Source: Tipula vernalis (taxonomy: Eukaryota > Arthropoda > Insecta > Diptera > Tipulidae). From it: 64,000 nt of DNA. Location of the stretch: positions 273,594,177-273,658,176 of the forward strand of contig OY282560.1 of NCBI GenBank assembly GCA_958295665.1, given 5' to 3'. A program made the translations under genes and the position numbers. This document shows positions 12,101 to 23,351 of this stretch, in pieces (positions within the stretch are counted from its first letter, which is position 1; every line of letters starts with the position of its first letter). Below the pieces are notes generated by a model. It ran no database searches and had not been told where the DNA came from. It saw only the letters and a list, made by a program, of their open reading frames with translations.

Positions 12101-12199
12101 GCCATCATCAAGGGAAGAGTTGGAACGGTAGGTTACCATCTGGAAGATTGCACAGGTAAAAACTTAGGCATTTATCACGCCAAAGATATTCATACTTGA
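9152..12199 (+). CDS. pol: Pol polyprotein (protease, RT, RNase H, integrase)
   Basis: 1015 residues from the first ATG, but the frame is already open from 8831, and sequence just before 9152 looks like the start of the protease fold. Expression by -1 frameshifting out of gag is therefore more likely than initiation at 9152. Domains: aspartic protease with LLDSGANVSVLG (about 9-20); RT with LDLKDAFWQIPL (about 258), MPFGLCNAP and VYLDDLLIT (about 317-325); RNase H with VDASSVGVGG (about 467) and ITDHASLQWL (about 531); integrase zinc finger with H-x-x-G-GH and CTQC (about 672-718); and the D-D-E core in LDFLGPYP (about 743), VSDNGKQF (about 802) and SERTNRT (about 838). All key residues are present. 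It lies in the -1 frame relative to gag. Confidence 0.93.
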   Translation: MNNQNFRGLLDSGANVSVLGKDCLNFLSNNNDLRLHHFSSFITTANGSKERLLGYIFVNVSFNNQTKRMQVFLSPNLSQTLYLGIDFFKLFNLKIHINEMSLSEVQADKMLSESKTVDPLLEMHKLTPSQLLKLNAIIVQFPSSAKLGLGRTKLLSHSIDTPNARPVKQRHYAISPAIQKLLFTELDRMLELGVIEESNSSWSSPVTLVTKSNGKVRLCLDARKVNEVTVGDAYPLPLIEGILSRLENTEYISSLDLKDAFWQIPLDSDAKPKTAFTVAGRPLYQFTVMPFGLCNAPQTMSRLMHRVIPHEYHDRIFVYLDDLLITSSSFEDHIELLRLVACWLKKANLTINVEKSKFVLKRIKYLGHIVGEGCIRVDPEKVRAIEKFPQPTNLKQLRRFLGMSGWYRRFVPNYSSIAAPLTELLKSKKNIIWTEQAQIAFDNLKNCLTSAPVLIHPDYSLPFFLQVDASSVGVGGVLFQRPDNVEHPIAYYSKKLNGAQRKYSTTELECYAAVLGVKHFRPYIEGFPFTIITDHASLQWLMSQSDLSGRLARWSLKLQGFNFKIEHCKGSVNVVPDALSRAFCEAFSMEPLALSDSGMPWIELDSPYFADNEYLERIRKIENTPDVLTNFKVENGKILICPGHGWKYCEETELPHWKLVVPTRAIPALLVKAHTHITGGHMGISKTTELLKRYFFWPGMAKDVQNYVKNCTQCKMSKAVNYRTRPNMGEYRESIRPFQQLYLDFLGPYPRSRNGNCYILIILDHFSRFVLLKPMREASAATMCDFLRNEVFSVYSVPEFIVSDNGKQFLSHLFNNLLAGYGIKHIKTPVHAPQCNTSERTNRTVLAGIRSYLGENHVEWDRFLPDIASVLRNVVHSSTAFSPYYLVFGQQYIGHAQDYEMRRILGYENDNDARITTKSSRMELVRDSVLKHLRNAHMKNERIYNSKSQPREFAIEQKVYLRTFPQSSATNSFSAKLAPKFIPAIIKGRVGTVGYHLEDCTGKNLGIYHAKDIHT

Positions 12200-12261
12200 A
12201 TCAATGCGGTATCGGCCAAAATCATTTCCTTTTCCTTTCCTTTGGTCGTTGTTATTCTTTA

Positions 12262-12305
12262 GCCCGGCTAATGAGACAGCTCAGAGTTGTGGGTCTTCCC
12301 CACGA
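12262..12305 (+). other. tRNA-Lys-like block abutting the 3' LTR
   Basis: The 44 bp before the 3' LTR read as collinear blocks of the conserved animal tRNA-Lys(CUU): GCCCGGCTA (acceptor), ATGAGAC and CTCAG (anticodon arm), GTGGGT and CCCCACG (T arm, with a 5-bp stem). The D arm and the anticodon loop are missing. A polypurine tract, expected here in Gypsy elements, is absent. The primer site of the same element also matches tRNA-Lys. My tRNA reference is from memory. Confidence 0.6.
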
Positions 12306-13655
12306 TGTAACGTGTGGACCTTGCAAATAACCAGGGCGGCAGGGTGTTGATATTATTATGGCACAACTTTATGGTGTGTATCTATGATAATTGCCTATCT
12401 TGCGATTACGTCTACGTGAAACTTGGTGATACAACACAGATGTCGCGCATTTAAATCTTGGTGTGGAGAATACTCGTTTTGGTTGCGTGGCGTGTTGTTC
12501 ATTGTTGATGTGATGAAAAAAAAAAAGAATTGGAGAGGACTTCATTTTGTGCTATGTTAGTGACAGGTCGAAAAAGAAATTTAATAAAACGAAAAAAATA
12601 AGTTTTTTTGGTTTCGGGACCAATTTAAACATAAGTGATACGAAAATTTATGATCAATTAAATTTATAGTTTATTAATTGATAAATTACGATTTTTTTTT
12701 TGTTGTGATCGTTTGCTGTTGTACAGTATTCGACATGCCCAGTTGGTGAACGGGTATAATAAATAAGTAAGCGAAATCACGATTCGACGCGAGAGAAAGA
12801 GGCAGATAACTGGACTGCCGTACGTGTTATACCTCCATCATACAGTTGGAATTGAATCAGGCGAGACAAGTGGAAAGTTACACAAAAGTCGGAACGTAGA
12901 ATTGGAGATTGCTGCGCCTCATCATATTGTTTCAAAATTATTCCAACGGGTCAGCACCGCTATTTGCGGACTCTCAAGGGCGCGTCGCAACCGCGTGTAT
13001 ATACGGCCTTGCCTACAAAGACGTCCGGTAACGGAATTATCAAACAGCTGACCAGTAACAACCCGTTATAGTCATCCAATTGCTTATTATTATTTTTTTG
13101 TTTGTTTGTATATAATTACCAATTTAAAATTAATTCCTAATTTTGTATATTTTGATTTTCCTCGCTTTGGGGGCATTCCCTTGTTTTTTTTCATTTCAGA
13201 TCTTAGTGGCGAGTTTCGGGAGGGCCCTACTGACTCCAGCACTGGGATATGGTTTAATTTAGTGGACATCATAACTCGATTGGAGTGATTATTCCTCCTC
13301 CCAGACCGAGAGAGAAAAGAAATGTACAAGATTTTGTTTTGTCTATTTATATAACGTAACGTTTAGCTTCTTTAATTGTATTATGTTATAATGCAGAATA
13401 TAAATGAGGATTGTGATGGTTGTAATAATGGAATGATGGACTAGTTGTTTGGTTATTTATATTTCAGGAGGTGAGCGTTGCGACATGTGTGTGTGTGTGT
13501 TTCGTTAATTCAGTTATAAAAGGCAGCATTTAGACCCAGTAAGGGCACCACCACTTCTCCACGCCCCAGACTGTGCGATTGCCGGCCCAACGCTGCAGGT
13601 GGTGACTACTGGGCATTCTGTTAACGGGTGACTGCAAGGTCGGGCACTCGTTACA
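12306..13655 (+). repeat. 3' LTR of the Gypsy element
   Basis: 1350 bp, no differences from the 5' LTR seen on reading line by line with the 7820-bp offset. It is followed by the AGTT target duplication at 13656-13659. Confidence 0.95.
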
Positions 13656-14107
13656 AGTTTTCCTTTGAAATCATTCCATACCTAAAACGTAAAAAATAGC
13701 TTTAATTAATGAACAAAAATTAATTACAAAAACGATTTACTTTTTCCGCCACCAAAATTAAAACAACTTATTGCAACCTCAACATTTTTTTCCATACACT
13801 GTACCAGGCACTCAACTGCTTTACATTAGTGATTTTTACACTAATAAATAAAATATATAATAAAATCAATTAATATAATAATATTATAATTTATATCCTA
13901 ATTACAATGATAATAAACTTACATTTTATCTCCCTCCATATTAGTGTCCGCAGTAGGAATCCTCAGATGATATGAAACTTTTCCATCGACTGATGGAATA
14001 CAATGCTTGTCACTTCAATCGACGATTGTCGCTTCAGTCGGTCCAGAAAATATAAAAAATGACTGTCGAAAGAAACAACAGACGACACGACTAATGGAAT
14101 AAGGGCA

Positions 14108-15540
14108 TAAATATTTTCATTCTAAAGTCTACACCTGCAGGCATTGCTACGCAACACTTCCTCTTTTCTTACCTCTTTACCTACAAATTTTGTGGAAGGG
14201 GTAATATTTTTGTTGGGTCGATTTGAACAAAAAAAATAACAACAGTTGATGTAAATAACAAACAGAAAATGCATGCAGGTGTAATTCATCATTAGTTTCG
14301 AGAAATTGCCTAGTGTTGTGTCAGTTTTGTGAATCAAAAATTATAATTAATTTACAAAAACTAATAGTATACCTGCAGTTCTCAGGTGAAGAGTATTTTG
14401 ATATCCATTTTGTTTACGGATTTTGCGATTGTAATACAACACGAGCTCGCAATGAATATCAACGCAGATTTCCAACGCGTCGCGTTCCTGATGCAACAGT
14501 ATTTACAAATATTCATATTTTGCTGCAATATTTTGCTGATAACTGCCCGATGCAAAAAATCTAAGAGCGGCGCATAATTTCAATATAGGTGGGATGCTTG
14601 AGATTCGAATAGCTGGCTTAAATTTTCCATCTAGTTTATCAATCAAATATCGAAGTCCATCTTTATTTATTCGAAATATGGGTGGTATTTATTTTAACAA
14701 ACTAATTTAATTTAATTTTAATTTTATTATTTGCAACCACAATTTATTTTGTGACGTACAAAATTGTGATTGGCGGCCAACACAATAAGAGCGCCACGTT
14801 GTCGCTTTGAGGATTAGGACGAGACTGATTTTATTTTTTTTATTATTTTATTTTTTGATTTTGTTTTATTTCTCGCGCAGTTGGTATGTCTGCACAAATG
14901 AATAGGTGTAGTGTTTTGTGTGAATAGGTGTATTGTTTTGTGCGGACAAATTAACTGAGGTGGTGAGTGAATGAGTGAATAAATGTATGAATGAGCCGAA
15001 ACAGGACTCCCCCGCAAGTGATTTCCCCTCGCTGTGGGTTTGTGGTGATAAATCACGTTCGTTTGTGGTGAATTAACTGAATTGATATTGAGTTACTATT
15101 CCGATAATTAAGTAAATATTCAGATAGTTAAGCTACTAAAGTGAATTGGTCGTTCGTTTGCTACAATTCAGATAAATGTCAAATTGTTAAAAAGTAATTG
15201 GCTTGTGTTATAAAATAATTAAAACTTAAAATTAATCGACCATTTTCTTGGATCAATTATTTTTATGTGTTACATTACATTTTCACAATGTCGAAAAATA
15301 AAGAGATCGTAATTTGCGAAACTAACATATTCGATCAAATCGTCATCCATTATAACAACAAAATAATTTAAAATTCTCTAAAATATTCTGGCTTTTTCGA
15401 CGCGTAAAACAAAATAATGTCAAAAAACAACAAAAACAATTATTTGAATTATCTACACAAGCAAAATTATTATTCAGATAAATCAGTAGCTCAATATTTT
15501 TAACTGAATTGAAGCATACCAAACGAATGGACAAATCACT
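14108..15540. other. Gene-free stretch
   Basis: AT-rich sequence after the Harbinger right end. An open frame at 14313-14564 and its overlapping neighbour show no recognisable domain. Nothing else is supportable. Confidence 0.5.
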
Positions 15541-15549
15541 TCAGTTCAG

Positions 15550-15660
15550 CGCGATGATGGCGATGGCGTTACCCCGCGCTGCCAATGGCCGCGATGATGA
15601 GCGCTGCTGGTGATGGCGATAGCGGTGATGATGTAGTGATGACGATGATGATGAAGCTGT
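15550..15660. repeat. GATG/GATGATG-rich low-complexity patch
   Basis: Degenerate GATGAT and GATGGCGAT units, locally GC-richer than the surroundings. Looks like a decayed microsatellite. Confidence 0.6.
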
Positions 15661-18600
15661 TTCATCTGTTGTTGACGGTTATAATGATGTTGGCTCAAAA
15701 CTAACATATAAATGTATGTTGATTAAGCTGCTGAAGATTATTATGTGTATGACTCGTATGTGTCGGTGCGCTTACGTAGGTGTTTGTATATTCACTCCTT
15801 ACACTCCATTGTTTTTGGTTGATTTCGTTATGGGCGTCAAAACCTAATGAGCGGATGAGAAAAAAAATAAAATAAAATTACCACGTTTTAAAAGCAAATA
15901 AACATGTTTAGTACTCACCCAGTGGCCAGTGCCTAATTTTGCACCCGGCACATAAATGTTAATTTGTACATGAGAAGGTTGCGTAGTGTCTTTTCCACGT
16001 TCGGGTTCACCAATATGGCGTTTATAGTTTGCATAATATACGCCACTTTAATTTGTATAAAATTTTTCTATTTATTTATTCACGTAAATTTTATTTATTT
16101 ATTTATTTAGTGATAAATATGTATATATTATATTATAAAGGTTTAAATAGTTATGTTAATTCTAATAAAAATTTGTGGTACAACATTTCATTTTGTTTTT
16201 CCCCACGAAGTGCGGCATGTCGCCATAATGAAATTCGAGAGTAGAACGAAGACAGAGACATAAAAATTAATTAAATTTATTTTGGTGTTTCGTCATCACG
16301 TCGTGTATTTTGATTTTCGTGTGGAGCGCGTTCAGATGTGAACGACGTGAGACACCCAATGCGTACTTGAGTCGCAAAGCGGTGAGACATATTAAGTGTA
16401 TTGCTTTCAGCCAAAGTGAATTAGGTATTTTATTTTGTTAACGACTGGTCAAAGCAACAGAAAAAAATAACCAAATTTTGGTCTAATTTTTTTTCGTTTA
16501 TTTTCTTGTCAATTCGACTCTTGTGACAGGTATTGAAACTAAAAATTTGGTTAAGATTTGTTTAACCACTCATTCTTTTTGGGTTAGCTAAACCATGTTT
16601 TGGTCTATCTAGTACGATTGTTGTTGTACTTTTTTTATTTTTGGTGAAAGCAATACAACTATTATGGTTGAATATGTTGTAGTGGTGGAATGAATGTATA
16701 TAAAGTGAGCCGCTACCAAATAATACGTAATGTAACAGCAAATCCTTCTATTAGCATAAGTAGATCAGAATATTGAAAATTTTTGTCATGACGTTGTGCC
16801 ATTTGAGCATAAATTGTATTGCTCTATTTCTTGTCATTTCATGTTAAATATTTTGACAATTAAAATGAAATTTTCATTCTTTTTTGACGAAATTTTTTCC
16901 TTTAATAAATTTTAGGTGAAAATATAATAAAATTTATGTTATTAAAATAAAACATAAATAATAAATTCTGGAATACAAAAATAATATGCCAAAAATTGTA
17001 TTAATCGAAAAACGAACCAAATTTAAATTTTTTCTTATTCTCAAAGAGAGAAATTAGTTATATTCTTTATGTTAGTAGTTGTACAAAAAATATCAGGAGC
17101 CGTTTGTCACTTATTTTTTGTTAAGAAAAAATACGTAAGTGGAGACTAGCCATGAGTCCACAAATAAAATGAGAGAAAATAAAACAAACGACAACAAAGT
17201 GTTTTGTTTTTATTTATAAAAATGATTTGCTTGTGAAGTCGAGTACCTTGACTCTTCCCCTTATTTTACAAAAATTTTCAAGATGTGGCAAGAGCCTACT
17301 GTATAAATAAGAGCCTCCAGTATCGACTGAATTTTTCACTAAGCTAGAAATAAGATACATACAATTTTTTCTTTACTATGAAACTATAAAGAAAAACGAG
17401 TATTTTCATTTACAATTTTAGTTTATTACAATTATGAGCTTTTGTTTTGTTTTTATATAAAAATGTTCATGAAACATGTAATTTTATTTGATGAAAAATC
17501 GAGTCATGAAAATGTTTATTTCTTAATGAAAATCGTCTTCAAAAACAAGGTATTTTAGAACTCCAAAATGTTGTTGTTTTTGTAATATACGTCATAAACT
17601 CATAACTCATAATTTATGGAATTCGAATATCTTTCTATTGTTATTTTGAATTTGCGAAGCATGCTAGATGGTTTTGATTTTTTTGTTTTCTTCACGCTCA
17701 TTGTAGTGATTTAATTTTTTCTGTTTGGCTCGGTTTGATTTACTTTAATTTCGATTGATGAGCTGAGACGTGCTGTCTTTTTTCTTATCATGGGTTTTGG
17801 ATGTGGACAAATCATGACGTCATTAAATTGAATTTTCTCTTTTTAATACATATTGTTATTGTTGTAGAATGTTTTTTAATTTAATTTCCCTTATTTTCTT
17901 TTGATTATTGCTAGAAAACAGGGAATTTTGAGAACCTGTGTTTTAAATTAGTAGGATGTTGAGTTGTTGTTTAGCGATTTCAGAAAAAATTATTTAACTG
18001 GGCTTAACTTTTTATTCATGTTTCATCGTCAATCGAAATCGCGTTTTTTCATACAAACTCTATGAAAATAAATAATTTTTTAGTGTTTCTATGTCCATTA
18101 TTTTAAGTTCACTTTTCACATGGTGGCTCTATTTATGTACATCAAGAAGGTTCTGATATTGCTAACATGAATAAGACTTTATGAAAAAGTTGTGAAAATC
18201 GAATACGTTGAAGTCATTCAGAATTGCAAGGACGCCCTTTTCGAATGGAAAAAAACATGATTCATCCCCAAGAGTATACTCGAAAAAAATCAAATTCAAA
18301 AATTAAGGTCATCAGGTTACCCTATTTAAAACGTATCACGCTTATTTTACATGCATGCGTGGATCTTTTTTATACCCAGTGACGGCAAATAATCGGAAAT
18401 AAAAAAAATAAAAATTTAACAAAAAACAAAAAGAAAAAATTGAAAATTATAATTTTATTTATCTTCCGAAATTCGGTTTCATCCATTTTTTTGTTGTGTA
18501 CACAATAAAGGAAAAACTTATTTAGACTTTTTGTTTGTGTGCAAAAAACAGAATAGTTGTAGAAATAAGTAAACACAAATTATTGTGCACAATGAGACTC

Positions 18601-20059
18601 TTTTTATAGTTTCCTAAGGATGTGATATCTAGAATTGTTTTCTCTTTATATGCACAGTGTCTGTCTGATCTATTGTTATCCTATGTAGTTCCTTCTTGAT
18701 AATAAATATTAAAAGCATAAAAATAAGCAAAATTCTGTTCAGTTTTTATATTGTGTTGTGTTATGTAGTTTTTCTTCTTTACTTTGTGTATCGAGTAAAC
18801 AAGAAAGATTTTTATATTTTATAAAGTCGAAGTTATATTATATTGTATATTACATTTCTAAACTAGTTAGTTTTTTTTTCGAGATGGTAATTTTCTATAC
18901 CCAACATTGTTTTGTTCATTTTCTCTAGCTAGATAATAGTAGTTTGTACAGTAGAATAAGTTGGGGGGTTGAAACTCTTAAAACCACGCCTTTTACTTAA
19001 ATATTCTTTTATTAAATATTTTTTCTTTTCGTATACCCTCTTTATAGAAATAAAAAGAAAAAAAAATCTCATTCTAATATAATAAAAAATATAAAAATTC
19101 TCCATTTAAAATAAGAGATGAAGAAATTTTTTTACTAGGGTTTCCATATACTTACGATACTTGATGTTTTCTGTTATAATTTTTTGTTATAAAAATTTAT
19201 AATCTTATATCGTCTCTGTCTTTTCATTTTGAAGACTTGAAATTGCACAAAACGTTATTAAAAGAAAATGGATAAACAAAACAACATGACTCTGAAATAT
19301 TGTCAAAACTGGGTAAGGGTTGGTTTTTTCTTTTTATTGTTTTACATAAAATTCAAATGTTCACGTATTAAGCGGTGACAATAAAATTTTTTGTGTAATT
19401 TTTTGTAATAGTTTTTGTGTGATGATGATGATGATGATGATTTTTAACCCTTTTTCCGTTTAAAGGTTTTTATAATGCTGCTGGTATGAAATTAAATTTA
19501 GATAATTGTTAGGAATTTTCATTTTTATTTTCTCTGGTAGAAAATTTTAATTATTTTTGTTGGACATTTTTTCTTTTTTTATTTCGTCGTCTTTATTTTG
19601 TTTTGGTAGAGGAATGATAGGTGCTCCTTTTTTGAATAGAGATCAATTTAGAAAGATTATACACAGATTAGAATGATTTAATTAAAATAGTGTAGTATTC
19701 CACGATTTTTCTTCGTCGTAAAAAAAAAAGTTATTTAACGAAAAATAGAATCATCTCCTTTTTGGGGATGAATGTTCTCAGTTGTATATACAAAAATGCC
19801 ATCTAATATAAGGGATTATGTTATTGTAGTTTTGTATGGTCACATTTTAATTACTGAGGATTATATTTATATGCAATGTACCACATAAATTTTTTTTTAG
19901 ATCTATTTCAGGAGTGTGAAAGAATTAAAATAATCGAGTTATTTTATCAGCTTTGATTGCATTTAAGTTCTTAATTTTCCCTTAGTGGATATAATCGGTT
20001 TTACTAAATCTCGGAATAATTACTATTCGGTTTTATATATTCCAAATGAATATTTGACT
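15661..20059. other. Gene-free AT-rich stretch
   Basis: About 4.4 kb with long T- and A-rich runs, stops in all frames and no motif I recognise. A TATATAAAG-like sequence near 16696 is not linked to any coding sequence. A perfect (GAT)7 lies at 19421-19441. Confidence 0.55.
19421..19441. repeat. (GAT)7 microsatellite
   Basis: Seven perfect GAT units in otherwise T-rich DNA. Confidence 0.9.
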
Positions 20060-20115
20060 AATATACACTATTGGAGCTGGAATTACCACGGCTGCTGGCA
20101 CCAAACTTGTCCTCC
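20060..20115 (-). rRNA. 18S rRNA fragment, 530-loop region
   Basis: The minus strand reads GGAGGACAAG, then GTGCCAGCAGCCGTGGTAAT and TCCAGCTCCAATAGTGTAT, the almost universal small-subunit rRNA 530 loop and its eukaryote-specific continuation. Homology fades on both sides into AT-rich sequence that does not look like a normal insect 18S, so this is an isolated fragment of about 56 bp or one end of a strongly decayed copy, not a working rRNA gene. Confidence 0.6.
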
Positions 20116-20232
20116 GATTGTTTTTAATTTTCAATAACATTTATTAATTTTGCTTAAGATGTTATAATGTTTTGTCGAATAATTTTAGCTGGGACGTTAC
20201 GATGTTTTTACGTGAGCTTACGCTTAGTCGGA

Positions 20233-20385
20233 ACTCACTGAAAAAAATATGTGTTAATTTATTTTTATCCGAAAAAGCATTTTATTTTTGTCCAACCGAA
20301 TATAGTTTTATAAAATCAACGGATAAATATTTTTAACTATCCGAAAAGATAAATTTTTAGAAAAACTACTTTTGTTTTTAACCGT
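20233..20385. repeat. MITE copy (partial), shared with 57848-58000
   Basis: The stretch beginning CACTGAAAAAAATATG and including ACGGATAAATATTTTTAACT and TCCGAAAAGATAAATTTTTA recurs almost unchanged at about 57852-57990. The second half of the longer copy is absent here. Confidence 0.75.
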
Positions 20386-21311
20386 TAACAATACTTCGTC
20401 GTTGCTCGTAGGGTACGTGTGAGATGATAAGACGGATTATGCCGAAATTCGTTGTCTATGGAATGTGTGCACAATCTTCATGTCAATTAAACATTAGCAA
20501 ATATGTAACGCGCTTTCGGTTTTAATGTCTAAGGTGTTAATAAGACAAACTCGAACTATATTTTCTTAAATCATTTTATAAAGGGAATTATTTATTATCA
20601 AAATTTACAACAAAATCAATTGCTAGAATAGCACTTAAAGAATATAAAAATAAGAAAAAAAATAAAAAAAATTGTGAAACCTCTCAATGAGAGAAACAAA
20701 AAAATTAACATTTAAACAATTAATAATAAATAAATTTAACAAAAAAAAACCACTAAATGAAGATTAGGTTTTCCATTTTCGGTTGGTGATGAACATCTCA
20801 TACCAGGTTTCCGTCACTCAAATCTATAAATTTTAGCAAATCCCCTTTTCGGTCAAATCGTGTTTTCCTTCTGGGCGCCACTCTGATAGGTCAGAGAACC
20901 GAATTCACGCATCTTCAATGATACCTCGGCTGCTCATGTGGGAGTGGATTGCGTTTGAGAATCTGACAAAATCTATAGTTTAACTAATTCAATTAAAAAG
21001 AAAATAAACAATTTATTAAAGAAAACAATAACCAAATTTAAGAAAATTAAATTTAGAGAATAAAAAAATAATTATCACTAACCAAATAATTTATTAAAAA
21101 GGAAAGTAAACGATGAATAATAAAAGGTAACATGAAAGAAAATTATAAAATGGAGTACTGTGCTTTACATGCCTCTTGTCTTCTTTCATGTGGCTGATTT
21201 TTCAATACGGTATTTCCACGTTTTGTAGCAGCAAATTACAGCTTTTGACCTTAGCGCAGCTTCTTGCTCCAAAAACAAAAAAAATTACAAACAATCTTGC
21301 GAAGCATATAT
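20386..21311. other. Gene-free stretch
   Basis: AT-rich DNA between the MITE copy and the Sola-like element. The patch at 20810-20960 is GC-richer but shows no recognisable coding or RNA pattern. Confidence 0.5.
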
Positions 21312-21342
21312 GTGCCCATAATTATGAAAGTGGTCTAAGTCA
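21312..21342 (+). repeat. Left TIR of the Sola-like element
   Basis: Perfect 31-bp inverse of 23617-23647. Confidence 0.9.
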
Positions 21343-22093
21343 TATGACTGTCAATTAGAGCTTAAAAAAAACATTTCTTGTTTCGAAATATTTAATGAAT
21401 TGCGTTTGAACGAATTAAAAAATATTTGTATAATATGCGACACTTCAATTTATAATTTTCTTAGTCTTGATTAATGGAAATTTATTATGAATAACAAATT
21501 TTGTATGAATTTCATACGAATGTTTTTTTAAGCTCTAATTGACTTAGACCATTTTCAAAATTAATTGAATGTTTTATAAATGACTTAAAGCAATAAGAAC
21601 TATGAGTTTTATTTGAAACAATAACTTTAATGAAATAATTCATGAACATTTATTAATTATTTTTAAAAAGTAATCTATTTTTATCATTTTTTCTAGTTTT
21701 TAAGATTCTTAAAATGTTCCTGATAAACTAGAGGGATGTATGGTAGTAAACACATTATGTTTTTCTTCCGTTACTGGTCTAGGGGGGTGTGTTATAATGG
21801 AAGTAATTTAAGATTTTCGTATATTTTTGGTCTTCCTTTTTTAGGTGAAAGATCCAAAACGTGGAATTTAGAATCATCTAAAGAAGTTTTATAGAACATT
21901 TTATAAGGTTCATTTTTCAAGAATCTCATCCATTGAATTTTCAGCCAAGAGACAGATTCGCCCGCGGTATTTTTTACTCTTTTTGTTATTGATTCTTCGA
22001 AATAAAATCCGGTGACTTCGTTGAAATAAAATCCGGCTGCGACATTCGTTTTATCGATAATGGATTTCTACTTATATCAATTCATAATAATGC

Positions 22094-23351
22094 TCAGGGT
22101 TGTATAAGTAAGTTGCCTTTTTTTTTTATTTCTATCAAACCGAAATCACGGTCATTCGGTAGAAAGGAATGACCCGATACCAAAAATTTGTGGTCTACCA
22201 TTTCAATATTATTATTATTTGACTGAGCAATTTTCAACCATGTCAATGCTACTTTAATGTTACGATTTTGGCCTGAACAGGCATCACTGTAAGCTATTAC
22301 GTGTTTTTGAGTAGTTATAATATCCTCCATATGCGCTAAAATGCATGATGCTACTTCCTGTGCACCTCTTGAAGCTGTAGTTTCATCCCATACATACATC
22401 TTGACCGTGTCATTATGGAAATTATGGAAACCCAAGTTATATACGTACATATTTCGCTTATAATAGGCTAACGAAACAGACAGTTCAGGGAAGGGTACGC
22501 TGAAATTTTCTTTTGCTTTTTTCTGGTCCTCTGCAAGACAGTTCCTAGCTCGTTCGGCATTTTTTAAATGTACATCATGACTTTCTCTAAGATGTAATTT
22601 CTCTTCCTCATGGAGCATGGAAATTTAAGGTAAATTCAGTATTAAATATTTTCCTGTAGATCCATTCCTTAATAATGGATTGGTTATTTTCCTCACATTT
22701 CTCTACATAAAGGCTATACATTTTACGAATATCTAGGTCAGGACTCAAATATTTTCGACCAGGAGTGTGACGAGCCCTGGTGTAGTGGCTCTCATATGCT
22801 GGGAAACTTAAAATATGTTCTCGTACAGCTTTTATCTTAATTTCATCTGTTTTTCGTGAAGATCCAGGCATCTTCCCACGACGATCAGTTCCAGGTGTTT
22901 CAGCATTGAAAGCACGAATTAACCGCCCTACAGAAATTTTATAGGTGTCTACAAAAAAGTTCCTGCAAACCGACACTACTTCTGACTTATTATTTTTTGA
23001 CAGAAAACACTTGTAGCTGCATTTTCTCATAGGTCTTTCAAAAGTTCTGGGCCGCCTTTGTTTTATTAATCGTTGATGAACTGCAGTACACAGATATAGA
23101 TTCTGGGTTTCAAAATCTTTTAGTTTCCAGAAATTATCAAAATTAGATTTTCTTTCATTATATTCTACGCCATCTAAACATTTTTTTGAGCAAAAGCAAT
23201 TCTTATTTTCAAAAATTTTGGCACTCATAAATTTTGATTTTTTTGTCGTGTATTCTTCGCCATGATTTCTCTTAATTTTTCTGATATTTTGTGCATAACT
23301 ATCTTCATTTCTTGCCCGTTTTCTTTTCTTTTCTTTTTCTATCTGCACCAT
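22094..23351 (-). pseudogene. Sola-like transposase, broken
   Basis: Two open segments, 23351-22608 (247 codons) and 22618-22094 (174 codons), lie in different frames and overlap by 11 bp. The first has a basic N-terminus, a Cys pair in CFCSKKC (about residue 52), and a middle region typical of multi-copy insect transposase-like proteins. The second has VWDETTASRGAQEVASC (about 76-92), YSDACSGQNRN (about 109-119), a likely acidic catalytic site, and FLVSGHSFLPNDRDFG (about 144-159). The Cys-rich spacer expected between the halves is missing, so the junction looks like a deletion plus frameshift. It is the only gene in the element and would have mobilised it. Confidence 0.65.

Larger units (their letters stand above)
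4486..13655 (+). mobile_element. Complete LTR retrotransposon, Gypsy superfamily (Osvaldo-like)
   Basis: The element is 9170 bp with 1350-bp LTRs that read the same at every position I compared, TG...CA termini inside TGTAAC/GTTACA, and a 4-bp target duplication AGTT (4482-4485 and 13656-13659). A primer-binding site, gag, and a pol ordered protease-RT-RNase H-integrase make it Ty3/Gypsy. The long LTRs, a tRNA-Lys-type primer site, a long gag and no envelope ORF recall the Osvaldo/Ulysses clade of flies; that clade call is inference. Identical LTRs and open ORFs imply recent insertion. It interrupts the Myb-like gene of the Harbinger element at 2401-14107. Confidence 0.95.
3939..13681 (-). 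pseudogene. Harbinger partner protein, Myb/SANT-like, interrupted
   Basis: On the minus strand, coding-like sequence starts after a probable acceptor at 13681-13683, with residues VWNDFKGKLKKK. It is then interrupted by the whole LTR element (13655-4486) and resumes at 4485. A GGPWR-type block (about 4420-4436) follows, resembling the GGGP linker of Myb_DNA-bind_5 proteins that accompany Harbinger nucleases. An acidic stretch and a Lys/Arg-rich helix end at the stop 3939-3941. An in-frame TAA lies at 4056-4058. In the family this protein binds transposon ends and assists the nuclease. The assignment rests on position plus short motifs. Confidence 0.45.
2401..14107. mobile_element. Harbinger-type DNA transposon, split by a Gypsy element
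   Basis: The ends match as imperfect inverted repeats: about 2401-2425 against 14083-14107, sharing TATTCC, TAGTCG and GTCG blocks. A 3-bp direct repeat TAA flanks them (2398-2400 and 14108-14110), which suits the TWA target preference of the PIF/Harbinger superfamily. Inside are a HARBI1-like nuclease relic on the plus strand and a Myb/SANT-like partner relic on the minus strand, the usual two-gene Harbinger plan. Without the LTR element at 4486-13655 the transposon is about 2.5 kb. The coding parts are decayed, so it is not autonomous now. Confidence 0.7.

Noticed and set aside
12262..12305. Functional tRNA gene
   Set aside because: The D arm, anticodon loop and 3' acceptor strand are missing, so it cannot fold into a normal tRNA.
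16690..16710. TATA-like promoter (TATATAAAG)
   Set aside because: No coding sequence or initiator follows, and such strings are expected by chance in this AT-rich DNA.
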